Below, one piece after another: positions 33,676 through 45,002 of a stretch of 64,000 nt of DNA; the first letter of the stretch is position 1, and each line of letters opens with the position of its first letter. Position numbers and translations under genes: made by a program. The notes below the pieces were generated by a model, which worked only from the letters and a program-made list of their open reading frames with translations, was not told the DNA's origin and made no database searches. The stretch is taken from contig JAFEMH010004882.1 of the NCBI GenBank assembly GCA_022495995.1, forward strand, positions 62,001-126,000, given 5' to 3'. Origin of the DNA: Adenophora triphylla var. japonica. Its lineage: Eukaryota > Streptophyta > Magnoliopsida > Asterales > Campanulaceae.

Positions 33676-34800
33676 CTAGAAGTAGTATTTGATGAGGTGA
33701 GTAGCATGCCAAGGATGCTTCAACTCGTCACCTCCGGGATGAGCTATCATGTAGGTTCCTTCTTCGACGACTCGAGTAACCACATGTGGACCTTCCCGCT
33801 AGGAGATAGCTTGTTCGTCGGGTCCTTCTACCCGTTGCCTCAATCTTTCTCAACACATAATCTCCAACTTGGAACGACCTGGCCTTGACCTTCTTGTCGT
33901 GGATAACTTTTAGTTCGTCGCTCGTAGTCGACCATCTCTAGGAGGCATGCCTCAAAGGCTTTCGCTTCGTCGATCGTGTCCAAGTCGATCAACTCCGTTG
34001 GTATCATTCTCGCTCTTGATCAAAGAAGGTCACTCTAGCAAGAGGGAATCTCGAGCTCAAGAAAGCCATGGCCTCGACCCATATGTGATAGCAAAAGGGG
34101 TTTCCCCGTAGGCCCCGAGTGGTTGTACGAACCGCCCAAAGAGCAAGTGGGGAGTTCGTCCAACCAATTGTTTCGTCGACCTACGAGTCCAGCCTTGAGC
34201 GAAGATAGAACAAGTTTATTTGCCGCCTCGCCTTGCCCATTTCCTTGAGGATAGGCAAATGTAAGATTGCCAATGCTTGATTCCTACCCGATTCATCTCT
34301 CGCTTCAAGGCTCGAGAATTGCAGCCATCGTCAGATACTATAGCTCGAGGAAAACCAAACCGACACCAAATGAAGTCATGAATAAAGTTGATAGCATTTT
34401 CCTCTGTGATGCGAGCTAATGGTTTGGCCTCAACCCATTTAGTGAAGTAATCTATGGCGACGATCACATACTTGCAGCTTCTCAAGTGAGAGGGAAGGGT
34501 CCAATCGTGTCGACGCCCCACATGTCAAATGGCCAAGCTGCGATCACAGGAGTCTGCTCTGTTATAGGCACATGGGGTAAGTTGGCAAATCTTTGACATT
34601 GATCACATTGCTGAACAAAGTTGTGAGTGTCGGCTCTCAATAGGGCGACCTCTTGAGGGTGGATGCACTTTAGTAATGGTCGAGTATAAGATCTTCTGAA
34701 CAGGTCGCCTCCTTGAATGACATACCTTGGAGCTTTCTTTTTGATAGCTCGAGCCTTCTTCTCGTCATCCGGCAGCCTCTCCACTTTCTATGTATGCCTT
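33676..34800 (-). pseudogene. Integrase region of Tat element 1
   Basis: Integrase inserts the DNA copy. The frame 34482-34784 shows KCIHPQE directly followed by LLRADTHNFVQQCDQCQRFA. The usual stretch of roughly 35 residues that carries the His pair of the HHCC zinc finger is missing, so an in-frame deletion is likely. Catalytic-core blocks VDTIGPFPLT, IDYFTKWVEAKPL and IVSDDG follow. The C-terminal part (33676-33790) reads EEGTYMIAHPGGDELKHPWH in another frame and ends with TAG at 33676-33678. Confidence 0.8.
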
Positions 34801-35264
34801 CATTTCCTCGATCCAACACTTCTCCCGAGTCCAATTTCTTGAGGGATCATCTATGCATAGAATTTTTACTCTTTCATAGGCCGGACTTTCGAGGAAGGAG
34901 ATAGGTTCATCATGTGGTTCATCCGAAGTGGCTAGTTTCGAGAGTGAGGTCGGGCCTAGCTCATTGTCTTCTCGTCCAATTCTTTGAATCTCCTGTAATT
35001 CCAAATCTTTTATCAGTTCCTTCACCAGGTCGCAAAGATTTGATCGCCGTGGCACCAAGTACCTCGTACTCGCCCCGACCTGGCCGACTATCACCGTGAA
35101 TCACAAGAGGCCATGATCTTAGTCGCTCCAAAACACTTGGCGTATTCTATAGCCGCTATCAAAGCTTCATATTCGGCCCGGCTTGTTGAAGCATCAAACT
35201 TGAACCTTAGTGATTCCTCATACAGCCTGCACTCGGTTCAATTAGCACTATCCCTGCTCCACCG

Positions 35265-36830
35265 CTATTCTTGGTCGCCGATCCGTCCGAATAGACCTTC
35301 CAACAATCGACGGGTAGACCGATGGCGACCGGGACTCGACTCCTTCCCTTTAGCCTTTCTTTCGGGAGCTCGCCGCTCGTCGTCTTCCTTGGTGAACGTA
35401 AGCTCGACCAAGAAGCCGCCTAGAGCTTGAGCCTTCAACGCCTTTCGAGGTCGATACTCAATGTCAAATTCCGCAAGTGCAATTGACCAACCGAGAAGTC
35501 GACCCGAACTCTCCTGGCTTGTGAAGAATTTTTCTAAGGGCATTTGTAAGAACCACAATTGGATGAGCCGTAAAATAAGCTCGCAGCCTTCCTTGAAGCC
35601 ACGACTAGGCATAAGCGACCTTCTCAAAGATTGTAGTATCTCGCTCTCCACATCCGATAAGGCCTTGCCTGATGTAGTATACCGGTTTTTGAAGCCCTTC
35701 ATCCTCTCTAATCAACACCGCTGCAACCGACTTGTCTCCCCACGTACGTATATACAAACAAGGCCTCTCCAGCCGTCGGGCTACTCAGAGAGGTGGAGTA
35801 GCGAGGTAATCCTTTAGCCGTTGAACGACGAATGACATTCGGTCGTCCACTCAAAATTTTTCGTCCCCTTAATGCTTTGAAGAAGGGGAGAGACCTCTCT
35901 CGCCGACTTTGATATGAAGCGACCAAGAGCCGCTACCCTTCCGTTAAGTCGCCGCATCTCTTCGACACTCGGTGGGAGCTTTCATGTCGACTCAACGCCT
36001 TGATTTTTTCTCGGATTGGCTTCTATGCCTCTTTGAGATACCATAAATCCCAAGAACTTGCCTGCCACCGCAACTCCAAAGACACACTTACCGGGATTGA
36101 GCTTCATGTCGTTTGCTCGCAAGTTGGCGAATGTTTCCTTTAGGTCGACCACGTGACGTCCGCCTTTGTTTTGATGACCATATCAGCCGACGTAGGCCTC
36201 CATGTTTCGGCCAATTTGAGAAGCAAAGACTTTGTTCACCATCCTTCGATAAGTCGCCCCGCATTCTTCAATCCAAATGGCATCATGTCAGAGCAAAGAG
36301 ATGCCTCCACCGCTTGAAATGCCGTCTTGATTATGTCATCCTCATGCATCTTAACTGTGGTAACCTCGAGTAAGCGTCGAGGAAGCCGAGGGTTGAGTGA
36401 CTGAAGAATGGAATCGACTAGCTTGTCGATTCTAGGAAGCGGGATAGCCGTCCTTGGGGCAAGCAAGATTGAGAGTGGTGAAGTCGACACACATCCGCCA
36501 TTTGCCGTTTGATTTCTTCACCATGACCACGTTGGCACAACCACGTTGTATGAGTGGCCTCTTTGATTATCCCCGCATTCAAAAGTTTTTGCACCTCGCT
36601 TTTATGGCCTCTTCCTTGTCGCGAGCAAAGCTTCTCAATTTTGGGGTCTAGGCTTTATGGTCGGCCGACTTCCGCGTGAACGACCTCCTCCTTGATTCCC
36701 CTCATGTCTTCTACCCTCCATGCAAAGACATCATTGCTTTCCTTGAGTAGCTCGATGATTTCTCGCTCGCTCCTCAACCGATAGCCGCTTCCCAATCCGA
36801 ATTTTTTGGTCGGGGTAAGAAAAGTTGGTG
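35265..36830 (-). pseudogene. Reverse transcriptase and RNase H region of Tat element 1
   Basis: RT copies RNA to DNA and RNase H removes the template. At 36236-36420 the minus strand shows PLPRIDKLVDS, then KMHEDDIIKTAFQAVE and DMMPFGLKNAG, the conserved RT fingers and palm. At 35440-35700, YTTSGKALSDVESEIL, PLEKFFTSQESSGRLLGWSI and DIEYRPRKALKAQAL mark the RT-RNase H connection. Frames change several times between the blocks, so no continuous enzyme is encoded as written. Confidence 0.82.
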
Positions 36831-37205
36831 ATTACCGACTCTAGCTCATCCACGCCTTCTAGCTCGTCCATCCTCGAATTGTAGAGTCTCAATGATTATC
36901 TCCTTAACCCTTTGTCTCTCCTCGGCCCTCGGATGTGGAGCTTTTCCGCTATCATATCATCTAACTTGTCTCGCAACCTCGCCGCGGTGGTGGTGGCCCC
37001 CGAGTTATTGTCGAGCTGGAGGCATAGGTTGCCTATGATGACTTGGTCGACCATAACTACATCTGAATCGACCTCAGTGGTGTTAGAGTGACGTGTCGAC
37101 TCAAGCATGACCTCGTCATTTGAGCGATAGGTCGACTCTTCCACGTCGGTGATTGCTGAGTCCGATAGTTTTGGTGACTGATTGAGACAACTTTAAATAA
37201 CCGTC

Positions 37206-37739
37206 TCAGCCTCGATTTCCAACTCCCTTTTCTTTCTTTCTCTCGAGAACATGATCAAGGTAGGCTCGAGCTGTGCCTTGAACACACCCTACTCCAGCGG
37301 GTGTTGGGAACTTGACTCGCTGATGAGGGATCGATGCCACCATTCCAAGAGCGACCTGACCTGGGATACCAAGTATAGCGGCATAGTCACTATTTACATC
37401 AATTACTATAAATTGTACCTTTGATACGATCCTGAGGGGGTGTTGGCCTAGGTCGACGTCGAGTTCTATCTTGCCTTTTGCATCAACTCGATGATTGGTG
37501 AAGCCCTCCAACCTACCATCATATCTCTCCAACTGCTCATCATTAAGACCCATTTCTTTAAAAGTTTTGTAGAACAAAATATCCTTGCAGGCCCCCGTGT
37601 CGACTAAGAGTCTGCTCGTCGTACATCCGTCTATGAGACCTGGGATGACGAGAACTTGCTCCCTAGCCGCCATATTAGTTGCCAATTCATGGGGGTAGAA
37701 GCTGATCGCTTCATCTCTGACTTCTCTTCTTGGAGGCAC
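37206..37739 (-). pseudogene. Aspartic protease domain of Tat element 1
   Basis: The retroviral-type protease cuts Gag-Pol. The frame contains the active-site motif LLVDTGACKDILFYKTFKEM, then LEGFTNHRVDAKGKIELDVD and SDYAAILGIPGQVALGMVAS. The domain itself is uninterrupted, but it is out of frame with gag and RT because of upstream and downstream breaks. Confidence 0.85.
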
Positions 37740-38306
37740 ATGTGGAGCCTTATTGAGTTGGAAGATTTTTGTGCTTGATGGCCGTGTTGCTTGCTTGTTC
37801 TGTAATGACCCCTGTGTTCAATCTAGGTTGCCTAGGTCCCCGTTGTCCACCCGCGCCGATCGCCTCCACCTCGCCTCGAGGCCTTTTCACGTAAGCTTCG
37901 AGTCTCCCCGGTCGACCATTCTCTGGATGATACGCTTTAATCCCAAGCAATCCTCTCGCGAGATGACTCAGCGTCTTTGTGGTAATCACAAGCATTTACC
38001 GTTGTCCCTTCGAACTTGTTGCCTGGGTTCATTGGGCAGGTGGGAGCCAACTCGACGACGTTCATAATTTCTCGTTCGACTCACCGTAAGGGGAGTGAAA
38101 GCCTCGTGCACCTTTTCCGTAGCCCTGGTCCCGTTTTTTTTCCATTTTTATTATTTCCTCCGTTTTGTTGGAGTCCTTCTTGTCATCGCCGACCTCCACC
38201 TCGGGGCTTTTACCATTCTTCTTTTCTTTCCTTTCTTCAAGAAGAGCGACATTAGACACTTTTCTCAAACAACTCCCGCCGAGTTGTTATCGCACGAACC
38301 GTGAGT

Positions 38307-39730
38307 TCATAATCCATGCCTCGCCGAGGAGATACCAAGTTTGAAGCAATTGACGACTTCCCTATCGGTGAGGTCCTCCTCTATCTTATCAACCATTTCC
38401 TTGAACTTGGTGAAGTAGCTCATCGAGCTTTCATTTTTGGCCCGTACCAAGTTTGCTGAGATCACGATGGGGCCACTTTCCGAGCTCCAAGCAATGAAAA
38501 GCGATCTAGGAACTTCGTCCCGAAGCATGTCCAAGTGGTGATGCTACTCGGCGGCTAAACCATCAACCAAGTTAAGGCCGCCCCAAATGAGTGTGCTTAG
38601 GAGAGCTTTGCACATATTGTCGTCCTCATTGGCGACAAAACACATCGTGGCTTCCAGATGTGCTATATGACTCCTTGCGTTGGTCGATCCCGAATACTTC
38701 TCGTAAGAGGTAACTCCGAAAGTAGGAGGAGGTCGACTATCTCGATTTCTCGACAGAGGTCGAAGAGCAAAATCAACTCGTTCAACCTTTCCAGCTCTCC
38801 TTTTTCTTCTCTTCCTCCCATTGTTCGAATTTCCTTTTCATCAACAACCATTCCCGGCGTCTGTCTTTCATCTCCCGGGAGGGGAACAAGATTCGACTTC
38901 CGACCTTCACTTCTGGGGGGAGTTACTTGCCTACTCCTCCTATCTCTGTGAGAATGAGCTCTCTCCGATCGAACTGGAGATCTGTGCCTGTCATTTCTTT
39001 GTGGCGACCTACGCCTATCAGCACTGGATGGCGACCTGCGCCTATTATCCCCGAGTGGCGACCTGCGCCTCTCCTCCCTTATAGGCGACCTGCGCCCGTT
39101 CCTGTCTCGTGAGACCCCGATCTCTCGCGTCCGCGCGGGGAAACGTGCCTGTCCTCGCTGGCCGTTAAGCCGCGTCCTCAAATCGACCGAGCCTCCTCGC
39201 TCCCTATTTCTCGCGAGGCTAGCCCTTGAGTCGTTACTGGGCACATGAACGATCATAGGAGCTCGTTGAACTATCCTGTTTTCACCATTCTGCCCCACAC
39301 CCTCATTTGGCCTTGCACTCCTGGCCTGCTGCCTGTTGGAGACTTGGGAGGGAGCAATCCTTTCTCGATCGAACATCAACTTGCTCGCCTCTTCCATAGC
39401 TATCAAATCCGCCCAGATCCGGGCTCGCTCCAACATCATTTCCTTCTTGGTCATGGGATTGGTTGAGGGACCAACCCTATTCCCGCATTCGTCGGCCCTG
39501 ACGTTTTGGAGGAGTGGGGCTCCTTGTCCCTCCATGGGCGCTTGTCCCTCCGCCATCGGCAATCTCTCGCCATCAGCAACGCCTGCTGGATCGCGTTGCC
39601 CTGGGCCGTGTTGACGCATTGGTGGGGGAGGAGGCAATTCAGCATTTATAGCGTTTGTATTTGTGTTGTTGTTGTTCACTTCTTCATGCCCAAGTGAAGC
39701 CTCGGATACGTGTCCGTCTGAAGTCACCAT
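38307..39730 (-). pseudogene. gag of Tat element 1, frame broken
   Basis: Gag forms the particle that packages element RNA. The first frame (39730 down to about 38663) starts 65 bases after the LTR, with a Pro/Gln-rich N-terminus and KKEMMLERARIWADLIAMEE. It then has an Arg/Ser region in which RRSP recurs about every ten residues (about 38960-39110). A core fragment continues in another frame at 38307-38534, with SYFTKFKEMVDKIEEDLTD. The RS repeat is unusual for gag and recalls splicing-factor RS domains; whether it binds RNA is inference. Confidence 0.75.
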
Positions 39731-39773
39731 TGTTGTAGGTTGATGGAAATTTTCGAGGTCAAGCTAAAGCACG

Positions 39774-39792
39774 ATTCCCGACAATGGAACCA
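39774..39792 (-). promoter_or_regulatory. Primer-binding site of Tat element 1
   Basis: Three bases inside the 5' LTR the minus strand reads TGGTTCCATTGTCGGGAAT, the form of a tRNA 3'-end complement beginning TGG. I do not assign the tRNA; the pattern resembles the TGGCGCCGTTGCCGGGGA class of gypsy sites. Confidence 0.55.
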
Positions 39793-39795
39793 AAC

Positions 39796-40454
39796 TGATG
39801 CTGCAGGAATTGTGCTTATCAATCTTCCTCCACGTGGCAGGACTGATCACCTGGCTCCTTGACCTGAAATCAGAACCCACGACTAGCCGGATGTGTCTCC
39901 GGCGAAGACGCTCGGGCGTGAGAGTAAGATCACAGTTGTATAAGGCTCAAAATGTATTGAATATGGAATTCGTATAACAAAATGGCGCTTACCTTTCACC
40001 GTTTGGTAGTGATGAAGTATTTATAGACAAGAGTGATGTATTTTTGGGGAGGCGACATGTGCTCCGTGATTGTAGCGGCGGTTATTGGTAATGGGAACGT
40101 GTCTATAACGGTCCCTGATTTGTAGGGATGTGGTTATGAGAATTGTTCAACCAAATACACCTTCAAGTATCAAGTCGTCACTTGTTAATTTAGGTCGAGG
40201 TCGCCATTCGAGGAATGGTCGACCTGACTGTCGGGTAGAGCATGGTTCGTACCCGAGTTATAATATGGATTCTGAGGTCGGACTAAGTTAAGTCGGGGCC
40301 TGGTGAGCCGGACCATGGGCTTAGTCGACTGATCCTTGAGATGGGCTTTGGGCCCTGTTTTGATTGGGCCAGCCTTATTGAAAATGTGAGAGTCCAGGCT
40401 GTCCGTGATTGGGCTTTACTCGTTTGGCCCAACTCGACACTTTTGATATGTTCA
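39796..40454 (-). repeat. 5' LTR of Tat element 1
   Basis: It is a 659-bp copy of the 25726-26384 LTR with roughly a dozen differences, clustered around 39970-39990 and 40222-40236. The minus-strand TATAAATA at 40018-40025 is the likely promoter of gag-pol. Confidence 0.93.
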
Positions 40455-40459
40455 ATAGA

Positions 40460-40629
40460 TAATATACAAATTTAGTAAAACACCTTCTTTAAAAAAATAT
40501 TCACAAAACGATAAAAAATAATAAAAATGTTTATCTTAGTCCAAATCCGTTAATAACAATACTCAATAGAATAACTATAGGTGTGACAGCCGAACTTAGT
40601 TAACTTTGGTCATAAACAATGTCATCTCT
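40460..40629. other. Short AT-rich spacer
   Basis: Nothing is recognised between the Tat target duplication and the next MITE. Confidence 0.3.
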
Positions 40630-40945
40630 TACTCCCTTAGTCTCGCTACAAAGTTCACACTCCCTTAGTCTCGCTACAAAGTTCACGGTTATTAGTTATC
40701 ATTTACATGCAAATTAATAAAAAAATTAATGAAAAAAATATTGTGAATATAAAAAGTAAGGTTGAAAAGAGAAAGTGAGATAGAAAATAGTGATTTGGTT
40801 GGTGTTGTGAGTATAAAAGTAAATTGGGAGAGAAAATTAATAGGTGAAATAGTAAAGATTTTTTGTCATTTTAAAAAATGTGAAGTTTGTAATGAAACGT
40901 CCAATAAAAAAAATGTGCAAGTTGTAGCGAGAGACGGAGGGAGTA
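40630..40945. mobile_element. Stowaway-type MITE with duplicated left terminus
   Basis: The left 28 bp beginning ACTCCCTTAGTCTCGCTACA are present twice in perfect tandem (40631-40658 and 40659-40686). The right end is the inverse, TGTAGCGAGAGACGGAGGGA, with GTA. Confidence 0.85.
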
Positions 40946-41344
40946 CTTAAAAGACAAAGTTATAAAGGCCACTTTTGATTGGTCTAAAATTAAAAAACAT
41001 TTCCACCTACTCACTATGCTTAGCTCCTAAGCAAAAAATAAATGCCCCCATTAACCTTTTTTTTAAAAAAAAAAATAAAAATCATCAATACCTATTTATC
41101 CGATTGTGACTAGGAAAATACTTAAAAAAATAAAAAAAATAAATACTCGCCGGTAAAATGACTTCCCGGCGGCTTCATAAACCCTTTTATCTCACCGGAA
41201 TAATTAAGCAAAAAATAAGAACATTAAGAAGAAATTAAATAATGACAAAAATTCAAAGAACCATATGTTTTGGTTTATAGAAATTTTCTTTCACCAATTA
41301 TGAAATTCAAAAGTACTGATTTTTTTTCATTCAATTTTCTCCCT
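40946..41344. other. AT-rich 3' flank of the 41.3-kb gene
   Basis: No repeat or gene is recognised. Part of it will be the 3' untranslated region of the gene at 41345-42031. Confidence 0.35.
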
Positions 41345-42031
41345 TTACAAATTCGGACTCCACAGACTCCATAGACGGGAGTTAAGCAAGCCTAACACGT
41401 CCGGCAGCACTTTTCTTGCCAGACCCTTGTGGTGGTTAACCTCGGCAGCCGCCGAAACGATAATTGCCGCCGTAGCTGGCGGCGCCACCTCCTCAAACAA
41501 ACCTCCCGGCACTTCAATCACTGACCCTTTATGGGTTTCCACCATCTCACACTCCTCATCCTTCAGCGGCACAACGGACACGTCATAAACCGGCGAACAA
41601 TCATCACATTTTTCTGACAAACGACGACCACCCATTTTCTCTCTCTTCTTACTTTTCTTTCTCGGCAGCTCTCCGGCGAGCGCGTGCTCCTCAAACGCCT
41701 CAATAGCTTGATGAATGAGCTCACGGTTGGGGGAGGAATCCCATTTGAACCAGTACCAAGTATAGCAATCAAAGCAATCACAATCGAACATCGGTGGCTT
41801 GTGGTGGTGGTGGTCGGAACTAATCAATCTTTTACCGTTTTTCTGTTTCTCAAACGACGGCGATTGAATCGAGCGGGTAAGCATGTAAGCCAAGACATCT
41901 CGGTCTTGAAGAGAGAGGACGGAGATAAGAGCTAGTATTGCCGCCGGTAACAGCTTCAGGACGGAGAAAGAGTCGCCGGCGGGGGATGGAGGAGGTGTTG
42001 GGTGAACTTTTCCTTTGTTTTTCACTTTCAT
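41345..42031 (-). CDS. Conserved plant protein of unknown function, 228 aa
   Basis: A single intact exon runs from ATG at 42031 to TAG at 41345. After a basic, Pro-rich N-terminus (KGKVHPTPPPSPAG) comes a hydrophobic stretch, VLKLLPAAILALISVLSL at about residues 25-42, which could be a membrane anchor. The central block, CDCFDCYTWYWFKWDSSPNR at about 83-102 and then ELIHQAIEAFEEHAL, is the recognisable conserved core, with Cys and Trp spaced as in related plant proteins. A basic cluster, RKKSKKREK, follows and the C-terminal third is acidic to neutral. I cannot assign a function. It is one of the few undisturbed host genes in the window. Confidence 0.8.
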   Translation of the reverse strand: MKVKNKGKVHPTPPPSPAGDSFSVLKLLPAAILALISVLSLQDRDVLAYMLTRSIQSPSFEKQKNGKRLISSDHHHHKPPMFDCDCFDCYTWYWFKWDSSPNRELIHQAIEAFEEHALAGELPRKKSKKREKMGGRRLSEKCDDCSPVYDVSVVPLKDEECEMVETHKGSVIEVPGGLFEEVAPPATAAIIVSAAAEVNHHKGLARKVLPDVLGLLNSRLWSLWSPNL

Positions 42032-43556
42032 GCTTGTTGGGGGAAACTGATCTGGGTTAAGGAAAGATTTTTGACAAAATTTTTGTTGCTGTGAGGAGAT
42101 ATTTTAGAGAAAGAAAGTGGGGAGAGAGAGAGAGAGAGAAAGGGGTGCCTAGGATTGGTAGGGAAAGGTCATCGTACCTTAATTTTGAGGTTAGAACCAA
42201 TACAACCTTATTCACGCCTTTTATTTGGAGCGTGCCGACCACATCCGATGAACAATCATTGATTGTCATTTTGCGCAAGGTTCACTTTTTTGGACCAGGT
42301 GAACCGCTGATTTTTAATCGCTCAAAATCGTTAACCGTATAAAAATGTTGTATCGTATGAATTTTAAAATGACATTTTGCAATTCTTTTAAGATTTATGC
42401 TTCAAAATTGGCGGTTCATAAACCGGTGGTTCAATCGTAACAGTTCAAATTTTATAACAAAAATATTAAATTTTCGTCTCGCTCCTTAGTTCTTTTCAAT
42501 GAAAAGCCCAAAATGTCCAAAATATTTTTTACTAAAATTTGAGACTTAATTCTTGATTTATTATTATCACTCATTTCTTTTGTTTTTTATTTTTATGTAA
42601 ATAATAAAAAATCTAAGGATTAAGAAACTATTAATAGGGCATAAGATTCTTTTCTTTTCAAGATGATCATGCTCAATATCATATTTACTTGTGATCAAAA
42701 TCAAAAAATAATAATAAAAAAATGATAAAGTAAAAAAATACTCAAAAAATTGTTCAAAATAAACCAGATAAAACCGTGAACCGGAACTATAAATCGTAAT
42801 TATATGATTCATTCACGATTGAGACTTTTGTTCAAAATTGTTCCAAAATTGATGTGATTTTTTTGCCATTAAGTTTTTATTTTGATGTACTTTTACCTCG
42901 ATAACAAAATGGTGCAAATTTGACAACTAAAGTTGCAAATGCATAAAGCCTCTTTGTTAGAGGTTTTGGATCCAAATAAACAATCTCGATGTAAAGAAAT
43001 CTTCTAGATGGTTTCAAGCGCGTACGTTTCACGCTCGATAGTTGCGTTTATAAGTTAATTATAAATAACAGTCACGGGAACTACACAAGGACATAAATTC
43101 GTGTGAACAAACTCAACTACTATTTCAAGCTAGTGAAATAATAATATTGGGATGGAGATGTATTTTATTATTGATAAGTAATTCATTTATTTTTTTGGGA
43201 TTAGATTGAGAATTCAATGACATGGTTAAAAAAGAATAAAAGTGAATTCAATTTAATAAAATTGTTGCTTTACTTTAAAATAAAATGACTTTTCTATCTT
43301 ACTCTTAAAATTCTTGTCACGTGCAATGCACGTGTAACGACTTAACGATAAAATTTGAATGTCGTTAGCTAAAGACCTCCCATGTAACGAAAAATTAGTT
43401 TGATGTATAAAATGGAACAAAAAACAATTTGAATATCAAATCCACAATAAATCAATCGATGGATGATTTTTGATGCAATTTTGTCAAATAATTACATACC
43501 AAAAAATGAGTTTTTTTGTCAATTGAATGGCTGGACTAGAAAAAAAAATACATACA
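42032..43556. other. Upstream region of the 41.3-kb gene and intergenic DNA
   Basis: A (GA)n run at 42121-42139 lies in the likely leader of the 41.3-kb gene. The rest is AT-rich, with no repeat family or gene recognised. Confidence 0.4.
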
Positions 43557-43847
43557 TACTCCCTCCTTCCCGGATGCATATGGATCAAAAATTTTGACAC
43601 ACAAATTAAGAAAAAGTAAGAGAGATAAATAGTGAAAAGAGGTATTTATGAGTATGAAAAATTAAATAGGAAAGAGAATGAGTGGAAGAAATAGTAAGTT
43701 GAGTGGTGTTGTGAGTGTAAAAGTAAAGTAGAAGAGAGAATGGATGAGTGAAATAAGAAAAATTCTTTGCCATTTTTGACAGTCCACACTCACATGAGAC
43801 GGACTAAAAAGAAAATTAATCCATACTCACCTAAAACGGAGGGAGTA
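43557..43847. mobile_element. Stowaway-type MITE
   Basis: TACTCCCTCCTTCCCGGATG at the left and ACCTAAAACGGAGGGAGTA at the right bound it. The inner GAGAGAATGAGTGG motif is shared with other copies. Confidence 0.8.
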
Positions 43848-44113
43848 TTATTTGTCAAATTTATTTGTTTATAAGACTTTAACGCACAAGGTGGTGTAAC
43901 TAAAGATTAACTTTTATAATTATAGTGCCTCTTTTGATTTACTTTCTCTTATTTGTAAAAAAATGATTGTGCGTGTTAGCCGAGAGTTATCAAGCCGAGA
44001 GTTATCAGTATTTATCAAATTTGTTCCGAACACACGTTAACATAAATGTGACACCATCCCCATTGGGACAAAAATACAAGCTAGCTCCTCCCCTAATATG
44101 CTCACTACGAAAT

Positions 44114-44963
44114 TGTTGAAAATGGGTAACGGAAAGTTAAGTTTAACTTAACGTTGACCAAGATTTCTAACGAAAGTTCGTTATTTGTTTACGAAACTAG
44201 TTACAAATGGTAATCTACATTTGTTGTAGATTATATAACTCATTTAATGTCTCAAAACCATTTCCGTGTGAATGAGAAATTAATGACAAATGATTTGTAA
44301 CTTAAATATTGGATCAAAGTGTGATTTGGGTTGGTCCCAAAATTGGTTTGAACTTGTTGTGGCTAAAGGGCTGACGAGCAGGCTGAAGAAGCTTCTACAC
44401 GGCCGTGCAAATGCCTAGGACACGGCCGTGCACCGTGCCTTGCCTTGCCACTCGACCGTGCTGAGCCTTGAACTCGACCGTGCATATTGCCTTGCACGGC
44501 CGTGCAGTTCATTGGACACGGCCGTGCAAGTGCTGTTATACCCGAAAAGTTGTGACTTTTCAAGGGAAAAGCCACAAAACCCTTTGACTCTCCTTATATA
44601 CTTCCCCTCCGAATTTCAATTCTCATATACTGTATTTCTACCCTTCCTACCCTCTAGTAAGATAGATTAACATATCCAAATCATTGCATATTGTTGCATT
44701 CAATCCTTCAAAGTCCAAAGTTCAAAACAAAGTGTTGTTCGTTAGAGTAATTGATTTGGAGTGCTCCTATCATTTACTTGTAAGTCGTTTTATCTTACTA
44801 GAAGATTGCCATATAAACCGTAAGCACTCGCGGGGCAATAACTTCTTACGGAGATTGTATTAAATACAAGACTCGACTTGATTTCTTTGTTTCCAATCTC
44901 CGTTATCTTTTTCTGAGAAAGATTCTAGTTAAGTTCTTGAGAAGCCTACACAATTGTCCAACA
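44114..44963 (+). repeat. 5' LTR of the copia element
   Basis: It runs TGTTGAAAATGGGT...TCCAACA, 850 bp. TTATATA at 44594-44600 is the likely TATA box. A CACGGCCGTG palindrome cluster at 44396-44530 lies just upstream of it, so in U3. The base after the LTR does not begin the usual TGGTATCAGAGC site; the primer tRNA is unassigned. Confidence 0.93.
44396..44530. repeat. CACGGCCGTG palindrome cluster, 5' LTR
   Basis: CACGGCCGTG occurs four times, with the related CTCGACCGTGC twice and CACCGTGCC once, within 135 bp. The matching cluster in the 3' LTR is at about 49797-49930, differing by C/T changes. Confidence 0.9.
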
Positions 44964-45002
44964 ATCGTAAGAAGTTATTAACGCTTCTTCAAGATCATCA
45001 AG

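Larger units (their letters stand above)
25726..40454 (-). mobile_element. Tat-type Ty3/gypsy retrotransposon, complete ends
   Basis: LTRs at 25726-26384 and 39796-40454 match almost fully, and ATAGA (25721-25725 and 40455-40459) is a perfect 5-bp target duplication. The element reads on the minus strand: 5' LTR on the right, primer-binding site, gag, protease, RT, RNase H, integrase, a palindromic repeat block, then a convergent plus-strand extra gene, and the 3' LTR on the left. An extra antisense gene between integrase and the 3' LTR is known from Tat-lineage elements. The 14.7-kb span includes a 2.67-kb solo LTR inserted later. Gag-pol is broken by many frameshifts although the LTRs are young. 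Confidence 0.93.

Noticed and set aside
44363..44670. Open frames with repeated HGRV or ARPC residues in both copia LTRs
   Set aside because: They arise from the CACGGCCGTG palindrome cluster in U3 of the LTR; no protein is expected.
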